In this document: piece after piece, positions 6,509 through 11,378 of the stretch
Layout of the letters: every line of letters begins with the position of its first letter
Position numbering within the stretch: the stretch's first letter is position 1
Source of the DNA: Syntrophomonas sp.
GTDB lineage: Bacteria; Bacillota; Syntrophomonadia; Syntrophomonadales; Syntrophomonadaceae
Direction: 5' to 3'
Assembly (NCBI GenBank): GCA_028693695.1
Contig: JAQUUV010000021.1
Location: forward strand, 7,708-19,085
Length of the DNA: 11,378 nucleotides
Program-made: the position numbers and the translations under genes
Notes under the pieces: generated by a model
Database searches by the model: none
What the model was told of the DNA's origin: nothing
Seen by the model: the letters and a program-made list of their open reading frames with translations, nothing else

Positions 6509-7849
6509 ATGATCAAATGCTTGGAGGAATACAAAAAAAAGCTGGTTACTGCTGACGAGGCTGTTAAGGTGGTAAAATCAGGGGACTGGATTGATTATCC
6601 GCTGGTATTATGTGCAGCCAATGAGCTGGAAAAAGCTCTATCGAAACGCAAAAATGATTTAGAAGACATTAAGTTCAGAGCAACTATGTCGGCATGGCCC
6701 CGCTATTGTGTAGAAACAGATCCGGACGGACTACATTTTTGCTGGAACTCATGGCATTTCAGCAATGCTGACAGGAAAAATGCTCCGAAGGGACTGGCCT
6801 ATTATATCCCTATGAAATTCAGTGAACAGGTGGCTATGACGCGTAATGTACGTACAGATGTATTTATGGCCACTGTATCTCCCATGGATAAACATGGCTA
6901 TTTCAGTTTTGGTGCCGCTGCCAGCGCTTCCTGGGCTTCCATTGAGAATGCTCGTTATGTAATCCTGGAAATAAACAGCAACATGCCTAGAGTATTGGGC
7001 GGTAACCAGGAATGTATTCATATTTCTCAGGTTGATTATGTGGTAGAATCCAGTAACCCGCCCCTTCCCGAAATAAAACCCGCTCAGCCCAGCCCGGTCG
7101 AGAACACGATTGCCGAACATATCATAAACAGGATGAGAAATGGTTCCTGCCTGCAGCTTGGTATCGGGGGTATTCCCAATGCAATCGGATCCCTGGTTGC
7201 CCAATCAGATCTCAAGGATCTAGGGGTACATAGCGAAATGTATGCAGATGCGTTTTTAGATATGACATTGGCTGGCAATATAAGCTGTGCCTGCAAGAAT
7301 ATTGACAAGTATAAGCAGGTTTTCAATTTTGCCTTCGGTACTCGCAGAATGTATGATTTTATTGATGACAATCCTGGGCTGGCATCCTATTCGGTGGATT
7401 ATGTAAATAATCCGGCGGTTATTTCCAGAAATGACGATGTAGTAGCAATTAACGCCTGTCTGGAAGTGGATCTCTTTGGGCAGGTCTGTTCAGAAAGCAT
7501 CGGTACCAGGCAGATTAGTGGGACCGGAGGTCAATTGGATTTTGTGGATGGTGCCTACAAATCAAAGGGCGGTCAAAGCTTTTTGTGCATCCCATCTACT
7601 TTTGAAAATAAGGATGGTGAAATTTTTTCAAATATTAAAGGTATTTTAACCCCCGGGGCAATTGTTACCGATCCCAGAACAAGTACCCAAATGCTGGTAA
7701 CCGAATTTGGCATTGGCGACCTCAAGGGAAAAAGCACCTGGGAAAGAGCAGAGACTCTGATAAGCATTGCTCATCCCCGATTTAGAGAAGAACTGATTAA
7801 AGAAGCTCAAAAAATGAATATCTGGCGAAAGACAAACCGTATTTATTAA
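6509..7849 (+). CDS. Butyryl-CoA:acetate / 4-hydroxybutyrate-type CoA-transferase
   Basis: A 446-residue class I CoA-transferase of the acetyl-CoA hydrolase/transferase (Cat2, AbfT, But) type, moving CoA between short-chain acyl-CoA and a free acid such as acetate. The N-terminal domain spans about 1-205 and the C-terminal domain about 206-440. The catalytic glutamate is E243, in GVHSEMYAD (family motif H-S/T-E-M). The CoA-binding glycine-rich loop is GTGGQLDFVDGA, within the highly conserved ESIGTRQISGTGGQ stretch. Length is normal. GGAGGG at 6494-6499 precedes both TTG 6506 and ATG 6509; I prefer the ATG, nine bases away. In butyrate-oxidising syntrophs such enzymes activate or release butyrate; that substrate is inferred, since relatives use 4-hydroxybutyrate, propionate or others. 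A weak terminator follows. A 5'-deleted copy lies at 10584-11200. Confidence 0.88.
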   Translation: MIKCLEEYKKKLVTADEAVKVVKSGDWIDYPLVLCAANELEKALSKRKNDLEDIKFRATMSAWPRYCVETDPDGLHFCWNSWHFSNADRKNAPKGLAYYIPMKFSEQVAMTRNVRTDVFMATVSPMDKHGYFSFGAAASASWASIENARYVILEINSNMPRVLGGNQECIHISQVDYVVESSNPPLPEIKPAQPSPVENTIAEHIINRMRNGSCLQLGIGGIPNAIGSLVAQSDLKDLGVHSEMYADAFLDMTLAGNISCACKNIDKYKQVFNFAFGTRRMYDFIDDNPGLASYSVDYVNNPAVISRNDDVVAINACLEVDLFGQVCSESIGTRQISGTGGQLDFVDGAYKSKGGQSFLCIPSTFENKDGEIFSNIKGILTPGAIVTDPRTSTQMLVTEFGIGDLKGKSTWERAETLISIAHPRFREELIKEAQKMNIWRKTNRIY

Positions 7850-7968
7850 CAGCTGCCGACAATCTTTGTTGACAAGCTGCCAGAGCGAGCAAAGGAAGTG
7901 AAGAGCAAGGCATTCAAGAAGACCGTGATTAAGGCGTACATACGGTACGTTGATTGAACGGGGTTATT

Positions 7969-7994
7969 GAATAACGCAGTTATTCGCTTTTTTT
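7969..7994 (+). terminator. Candidate intrinsic terminator after the CoA-transferase
   Basis: GAATAAC (7969-7975) and GTTATTC (7979-7985) form a 7-bp stem with a GCA loop, followed by GC and seven T (7988-7994). The T-tract is good but the stem is GC-poor, and GTTATT (7963-7968) could compete for pairing, so strength is uncertain. Confidence 0.5.
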
Positions 7995-8020
7995 GACGGT
8001 CTGAGAACAGGAAGTATTTA
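7993..8020 (+). promoter_or_regulatory. Weak candidate promoter for the mrp group
   Basis: TTGACG (7993-7998) is a 5/6 -35 match, followed after 16 bases by TATTTA (8015-8020), a poorer -10. It lies directly after the terminator and about 150 bases upstream of the mrp start. It is the best promoter-like pair I see in the gap, but the evidence is thin. Confidence 0.3.
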
Positions 8021-8169
8021 ATGCTATAAGCCGGGGAATTTGTCCGCTATTGGTGCCGGAGATTAAGGAACTGGTGAACCCGTCTGGCAGAATATGCAGA
8101 CAATGCTGGAAGAAAATAAGCAAATAGATATTCAATATAATGTAGAAGATAAAGAAACGGGGAAATATT

Positions 8170-8982
8170 ATGGCTAATAATGGAATGGAAATTAAGTTAC
8201 CTGAAACTGAAGAGAAGAACTTGGTGGGATCTCTCAATGATATCAAACATGTAGTAGCGGTAATGAGCGGCAAGGGTGGAGTGGGTAAATCCACAGTGAC
8301 CGCCTTAATCGCCAGTACTCTCGTCAAATCTGGTTTCCGGGTTGGAATACTGGATGCTGATATCACGGGTCCCAGTCAACCGCGAGCTTTTGGTATTAAG
8401 AGCCAGGGTTTAACTGGCAGTATGTTTGGAATCACCCCTATTTTAACCAGAAGCGGAATAAAGATGATATCTACTAATTTCATGTTGAAGGAAGAAGATG
8501 ATCCAGTAATTTGGAGAGGTCCGTTGTTAGCGGGGGCAGTGAAGCAGTTCTGGGAAGAAACTGACTGGCAGGATCTGGATTACCTGGTGGTAGACCTTCC
8601 TCCCGGCACGGGTGATGTGCCTTTGACCGTTCTGCAGAGCTTGCCGGTTGATGGTCTGGTCATTGTTTCTTCCCCACAGGATTTGGCCTATATGGTAGTG
8701 AAGAAGGCAGTGAAAATGGCTAACCAAATGCAGAAACCTATTTTGGGTTTGATAGAAAACATGAGTGAGTTTATTTGCACCCAATGTGGTGAAGCACTCA
8801 AAATATTTGGCGAGAGCCAGGGAGAATCGGTATCTCAAAAGATGGGGATAGATTTCCTGGGCAGCTTACCCTGGGATACCCGGTTAAACAAGTTGGTGGA
8901 TGAGGGTAAAGTAGAAGAATACAATTCAGCAGCTATGGCTGCTATCGTGGAGAAAATTACTGCTAAGACGGAACAACAGTAA
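8170..8982 (+). CDS. mrp: Mrp/NBP35-family P-loop ATPase, Fe-S cluster carrier
   Basis: A 270-residue cytoplasmic MinD/ParA-like ATPase of the Mrp/ApbC/NBP35 group, which holds and transfers iron-sulfur clusters to apoproteins. Seen in order: deviant Walker A SGKGGVGKST (about 34-43), the switch GILDADITGPSQPRAFG (about 59-75), WRGPLLAGAVKQFW (about 117-130), Walker B region LVVDLPPGTGDVPLTV (about 139-154), SSPQDLAYMVVKKAV (about 167-181), and the cluster-binding CTQC (C203 and C206). It lacks the N-terminal DUF59 domain of long Mrp proteins, as is usual in anaerobes. The start is ATG 8170 with GGGGAAA upstream. The DUF134-NifX gene follows after 45 bases, so the two are probably cotranscribed and jointly serve metallocluster assembly. 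A decayed paralogue of its 3' end lies at 4864-5071. Confidence 0.9.
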   Translation: MANNGMEIKLPETEEKNLVGSLNDIKHVVAVMSGKGGVGKSTVTALIASTLVKSGFRVGILDADITGPSQPRAFGIKSQGLTGSMFGITPILTRSGIKMISTNFMLKEEDDPVIWRGPLLAGAVKQFWEETDWQDLDYLVVDLPPGTGDVPLTVLQSLPVDGLVIVSSPQDLAYMVVKKAVKMANQMQKPILGLIENMSEFICTQCGEALKIFGESQGESVSQKMGIDFLGSLPWDTRLNKLVDEGKVEEYNSAAMAAIVEKITAKTEQQ

Positions 8983-9027
8983 GAAGGAAATAACAAGCAA
9001 TAACTTGGTTAGATTGTGAGGAAGACT

Positions 9028-9783
9028 ATGGCCAGAGAACCAAAATGCCGACGGGTGGAATCCATTCCTAAGGTTACCGTGTTTAAACCAGCAGGAATAC
9101 CGCGTTCCTGCCTGGAGGAAGTCGTGGTAAAGCTTGAAGAACTTGAAGCCATTCGCCTTAAGGACCTTCTGGGTCTGGAACAGGAAGAAGGTGCTAAACG
9201 CATGGGGGTTTCCCGTCCTACCTTTCAGCGTATCCTGATTGAAGGCCGGGCCAAAATAGCTACGGCTTTAATAGAAGGACAAGCCATTCGCATTGAAGGA
9301 GGCAACTATTGCTTGGGACAGGAGCAATGCAGAAAAGCCGAGCATTCTCAAAAAAGACGTGATGATTGCCTTTATCGGGAGGATTTTGCTGGAGAAAGCA
9401 CCGATAAAAAAGAAGGCAATGAAATGGCTGGCACAAAAATTGCGATATGCGCTAGCGGTGAATTACCGTCCGCTTCAGTGGATGGTCGTTTTGGGCGCTG
9501 CGCTTATTTTATGCTCTGGGATCAAGAACAAGGGAGCTTTGAGGCGATCAGTAATAGCGGGCCGGAGTTAAACCAGGGAGCTGGAACTGGAGCAGCTCAG
9601 GAACTGCTCCGCCGGGGAGTGGGGATATTAATTGGCAATCGCATTGGCCCTAAAGCCTTCATGGTTTTTCAAAAGGCCGGGGTCAAGGTATATGGCGCAG
9701 GAGAAGGCCTGGACATAGAAGCGGCTCTTAAGCAATATAAGGCAGGAGAATTATCCCCTTTAGAAGCTGCCAATAATTTATAG
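9028..9783 (+). CDS. DUF134 (HTH) - NifX/dinitrogenase iron-molybdenum cofactor domain fusion
   Basis: A 251-residue two-domain protein. Residues about 1-95 are DUF134 (PF02001): MAREPKCRRV, then LEELEAIRLKDLLGLEQEEGAKRMGVSRPTF, a sigma-region-4-like helix-turn-helix at about 48-75, suggesting DNA binding. Residues about 96-134 are a charged linker with C95, C101 and C114. Residues about 136-247 form an RNase-H-like NifX/NifB-C (PF02579) domain: IAICASGELPSASVDGRFGR, GAGTGAAQELLRRGVGILI and GVKVYGAGEGLDIEAAL. These domains bind or shuttle Fe-S or Fe-Mo cofactor precursors. A metallocofactor-responsive regulator is a reasonable but unproven reading. I prefer ATG 9028, with GTGAGG six bases upstream, over GTG 9016. 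An in-frame ATG at 9424 (codon 133) has AGAAGG seven bases upstream and might yield the NifX domain alone. Confidence 0.82.
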   Translation: MAREPKCRRVESIPKVTVFKPAGIPRSCLEEVVVKLEELEAIRLKDLLGLEQEEGAKRMGVSRPTFQRILIEGRAKIATALIEGQAIRIEGGNYCLGQEQCRKAEHSQKRRDDCLYREDFAGESTDKKEGNEMAGTKIAICASGELPSASVDGRFGRCAYFMLWDQEQGSFEAISNSGPELNQGAGTGAAQELLRRGVGILIGNRIGPKAFMVFQKAGVKVYGAGEGLDIEAALKQYKAGELSPLEAANNL

Positions 9784-9898
9784 GAGGTTTTAAATAAATC
9801 GGAAATTACCCAAGGTTTTAGCAACAGCATTTGAAAAGTTGAATTTCATGATTATACGAAAAGTTGGGAAATAGTAAACTATTAGGAGTGTGAGATTA
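9784..9898 (+). promoter_or_regulatory. Gap with a possible internal promoter and an orphan Shine-Dalgarno
   Basis: AGGAGG (9782-9787) overlaps the preceding stop codon region but is followed by TTTTAAATAAATC with no start codon, as if a small downstream gene had been lost. TTGAAA (9831-9836), 16 bases before TATACG (9853-9858), could be a weak promoter for the next gene. The true ribosome site of that gene is AGGAG at 9884-9888. Confidence 0.3.
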
Positions 9899-10252
9899 AT
9901 GAAAATAGCAATGCCTAAAGATGGAGAAATGTTGAATCAACATTTTGGTCAGAGTAAGAGCTTTTTGATCGCAACGGTGGAGAACAATCGAATGGTTGAT
10001 AGGAAAGAGATTAGCAGCGAAACTTTACAGCATAATCATGCTGGTCTTTCTGGATTATTTTTAACAGAAGGAGTATCTCTGGTTATTACTGGAGGGATAG
10101 GACAACCGGCGTTGAATGCTCTAAAGGAGAAAGGGCTGGAGGTTATAAAGGGAGCATCCGGTAAATGTGAAGAAGTTCTAGAAAAGTATCTAACCGGAAA
10201 GCTTGATGACCAAAATGTTACCTGTAACCACCAGGGCGAACATCATCATTAA
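9899..10252 (+). CDS. NifX-like (dinitrogenase iron-molybdenum cofactor family) protein with His-rich tail
   Basis: A 117-residue single-domain protein of the NifX/NafY/MTH1175-like family (PF02579). It begins MKIAMPKDGEMLNQHFGQSK, where the HFG motif is typical, followed by QHNHAGLSGLFLTEGVSLVI (about 44-63), GGIGQPALNALKEKGLEVI (about 65-83) and a GASGKCEEVLEKY segment with C90. The tail CNHQGEHHH (109-117) adds a cysteine and four histidines, suggesting metal binding. Family members carry Fe-S or Mo/Fe cofactor precursors; many in non-nitrogen-fixing anaerobes have unknown roles. The start is ATG 9899, ten bases after AGGAG; GTG 9890 is only one base from that site and is unlikely. It lies 115 bases after the DUF134-NifX gene on the same strand and probably works with it and Mrp. 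A hairpin terminator follows. Confidence 0.85.
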   Translation: MKIAMPKDGEMLNQHFGQSKSFLIATVENNRMVDRKEISSETLQHNHAGLSGLFLTEGVSLVITGGIGQPALNALKEKGLEVIKGASGKCEEVLEKYLTGKLDDQNVTCNHQGEHHH

Positions 10253-10259
10253 GCAAGGA

Positions 10260-10300
10260 AAACTGCTCAGAGGAGGATTATGCTTCACCCTGAGCAGTTT
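10260..10300. terminator. 11-bp hairpin, probable bidirectional terminator
   Basis: AAACTGCTCAG (10260-10270) and CTGAGCAGTTT (10290-10300) pair perfectly over 11 bases. Read on the minus strand the stem ends in GTTTTCC, and on the plus strand in GTTTGCC. It lies eight bases after the NifX-like stop and faces the minus-strand rhodanese relic, so a shared terminator fits. The T-tracts are short. The 19-base loop contains AGGAGG and an ATG. Confidence 0.6.
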
Positions 10301-10360
10301 GCCAATATATTGGTTGAGCTTTTTATTATTTATGCGAATTCAATTACTGATTTGTAAACG

Positions 10361-10459
10361 CTAAAGTTTATAGCCTCCGCTGATATTTTTAGCGTTAAAA
10401 CCTTGCTGACGGAGAATTCGGGTAGAGATATAACTCCTCAGTCCAAACTGGTTATATCC
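10361..10459 (-). pseudogene. 3' remnant of a rhodanese-domain gene
   Basis: The minus strand reads GYNQFGLRSYISTRILRQQG and then FNAKNISGGYKL before TAG (10363-10361). This matches the end of a rhodanese domain as found at the C terminus of CoA-disulfide-reductase-like flavoproteins (pattern YCQxGLRGYxAxRIL, then GF, then KNLSGGYKT). The catalytic cysteine expected before QFGLR is Asn, and a TAG stop (10462-10460) lies immediately upstream. Only about 32 codons survive, so it cannot be active. The family call rests on motif recognition and is fairly specific. Confidence 0.6.
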
Positions 10460-10484
10460 CTAAGAATGTAAATAGGTATTCATA

Positions 10485-10592
10485 ATATTAATTTCCTGTT
10501 AATCTAAAGGAAATTATGGCTCATATATTGAATACTCATATTCAAAATCATGGATTTTAGTATAGAGCCATTAATAGTAATAATTTGAATTC
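10485..10592 (+). repeat. Upstream block, copy 2, with conserved inverted repeats
   Basis: Closely similar to 6371-6478, with scattered substitutions and small indels. It carries TAATTTCCT / AGGAAATTA as a perfect 9-bp inverted repeat and AAAATC-ATG-GATTTT, both counterparts of copy 1. The block ends at the junction where CoA-transferase similarity restarts at the codon for Y245 of the intact protein, without the ribosome site or start. Confidence 0.65.
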
Positions 10593-11200
10593 TATGTTGA
10601 TGCGTTTGTAGATATGACATTGGCGGGTAAGGTAAGCGGTGCCCGCAAGAATATTGACAAGTATAAGCAGGTTTTCAATTTTGCCTTCGGCACTCGAAGA
10701 ATGTATGATTTTATTGACGATAATCCCGGGCTTGCATCCTATTCGGTGGATTATGTCAATAGTGCGGAGGTTATTTCCAGAAACGATAATGTAGTAGCAA
10801 TTAACGCTTGCTTAGAAGTAGATCTCTTTGGGCAGGTCTGTTCAGAAAGTATCGGTACGAGGCAGATTAGTGGAACCGGAGGTCAATTGGATTTTGTGGA
10901 GGGTGCCTATAAATCAAAGGGCGGTCAAAGCTTTTTGTGTATCCCATCTACTTTCGAAAATAGGGATGGTGAAATATTTTTTAATATTAAAGCTATTCTA
11001 ACCCCCGGGGCAATTGTTACCGATCCCAGAACAATGACCCATATGCTGGTAACTGAATTTGGCATTGGCGACCTCAAGGGAAAAAGCACCTGGGAAAGAG
11101 CAGAAACTTTGATAAGCATTGCTCATCCTCGCTTTAGGGAAGAACTGATTGAAGAAGCTCGAAAAATGAATATCTGAGAAAGACAAACCGAATTTATTAG
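10584..11200 (+). pseudogene. 5'-deleted second copy of the CoA-transferase
   Basis: Similarity to the intact CoA-transferase restarts at TAT 10593 and runs in frame to TGA at 11175-11177, covering residues about 245-439 of that protein. From ATG 10614 the 187 residues differ at about 16 positions from the intact copy, with many silent changes too. The deletion removed the ribosome site, the start and everything through the catalytic glutamate (E243). The glycine-rich CoA loop GTGGQLDF remains. Near the end, TGGCG has become TGAG, giving an early stop; DNA similarity continues to about 11200. The upstream frame is open only back to 10584 and offers no good start or Shine-Dalgarno. It was probably a functional tandem paralogue that was later truncated. 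A translated fragment could not catalyse CoA transfer. Confidence 0.85.
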
Positions 11201-11378
11201 AAACACAATATTCCATTGACATTTCCGCACCAGTAACCCTTATCGTTTAATGACTTGCTGCATCTGGGTTACGGCCTGTCCTCTGGAGTCCCAGGACATG
11301 TTTCCTGAATTCGTCGCCATTGCCTACTTGACAAGTAGCTGGGTGGTAATGTTTCCATCGTGTAATGAAAGAATACAC
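11201..11378. other. Window end: no gene supported; 15-bp palindrome
   Basis: No similarity to the region after the intact CoA-transferase is seen here. CTACTTG-A-CAAGTAG (11324-11338) is a perfect 7+1+7 palindrome. On the minus strand it lies three bases before an ATG (11320) that opens a 26-codon ORF ending at 11240. A TGTCCT / AGGACA inverted repeat lies at 11277-11298. I cannot assign any of these. Confidence 0.35.

Larger units (their letters stand above)
7850..8169. other. 320-base intergenic region between CoA-transferase and mrp
   Basis: No gene can be called here. Directly after the CoA-transferase stop, in the same frame, is an open Lys-rich stretch of 35 codons (7850-7954) including LPERAKEVKSKAFKKTVIKA, with no start codon. 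A 40-codon open stretch at 8005-8124 contains ICPLLVPEIKELVNPSGRIC and CRQC, again without a plausible start. Either could be the relic of a lost gene; I recognise neither. The terminator and candidate mrp promoter lie between them. A minus-strand frame (7980-8366) overlaps mrp and looks like a shadow. Confidence 0.5.
10253..10613. other. 361-base region: terminator, rhodanese relic, duplicated upstream block
   Basis: In order it holds the 11-bp hairpin (10260-10300); the perfect palindrome CCAATATATTGG (10302-10313); a 25-codon ORF starting in the hairpin loop (10280-10357); the rhodanese-domain relic on the minus strand (10361-10459); the second copy of the CoA-transferase upstream block (10485-10592); and the junction with the truncated CoA-transferase. 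No intact gene is supported here. Confidence 0.6.

Noticed and set aside
7980..8366. 128-codon minus-strand ORF across the mrp upstream region and start
   Set aside because: It overlaps the start of a clear mrp gene, has low-complexity hydrophobic and Ser/Pro-rich composition, and no domain or ribosome site.
10335..10458. Cluster of inverted repeats (CGAATTC/GAATTCG, AACGCTAAA/TTTAGCGTT, GATATAAC/GTTATATC) that looked like a structured RNA
   Set aside because: The minus strand across most of this span encodes a rhodanese-domain relic, so the repeats are more simply explained as chance symmetry in former coding DNA; none has a T-tract or a known RNA motif.
11240..11320. 26-codon minus-strand ORF beginning MATNSGNMSW
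   Set aside because: A poor ribosome site two bases from the ATG and no recognised homologue; kept only as a note with the nearby palindrome.
1..11378. CRISPR arrays, tRNA, rRNA, insertion sequences, phage genes
   Set aside because: No regularly spaced repeats, cloverleaf-like sequences, rRNA-like stretches or transposase/phage protein motifs were seen on either strand.

Overview
The window reads as a stretch of chromosome from an anaerobic, low-to-moderate-GC Firmicute. A butyrate-oxidising syntroph of the Syntrophomonas type is the best guess. This is inference from gene content: a butyryl-CoA/4-hydroxybutyrate-type CoA-transferase with a truncated second copy, an Mrp/DUF134/NifX iron-sulfur and metallocofactor group, a solitary modD, Gram-positive-style strong Shine-Dalgarno sites and a lipoprotein-type metal-binding protein. 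No species marker (rRNA, tRNA) is present.

Layout. 82-468 (-) is a small flavin-binding split-barrel protein and 789-1523 (+) a DUF169 protein. A long hairpin at 1573-1612 serves as a shared terminator between DUF169 and the converging zinc operon. That operon runs leftward as znuA (4718-3801), znuC (3754-2981), znuB (2984-2112) and a Fur-family regulator, probably zur (2089-1646). Its promoter at 4770-4798 has a 16-bp perfect palindrome at the expected transcription start, a convincing candidate for the regulator's own operator. 5082-5936 (-) is modD. 6509-7849 (+) is a full-length CoA-transferase. 8170-10252 (+) holds an Mrp-type P-loop ATPase, a DUF134-NifX fusion and a small NifX-like protein with a His-rich tail, probably one metallocofactor/Fe-S group. 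10485-11200 is a second CoA-transferase copy that lost its start, its N-terminal half and its catalytic Glu by an internal deletion.

The most distinctive trait is how many decayed genes lie between the intact ones, each keeping only its 3' part: an mrp paralogue (4864-5071, +), a Fur-family regulator (6065-6268, -), a rhodanese domain (10361-10459, -) and the CoA-transferase copy. None of these four looks functional from sequence alone; three lack the region or residue needed for activity.

The intact genes suggest three activities: zinc uptake under feedback control, CoA activation of short-chain fatty acids, and handling of Fe-S or Mo-type cofactors (Mrp, NifX domains, ModD). No clearly new multi-gene system is visible. 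The points most worth following are the DUF134-NifX fusion with a possible internal translation start, the Glu-for-His change in the ZnuA metal site, the znu palindrome, and the paired inverted repeats kept upstream of both CoA-transferase copies.
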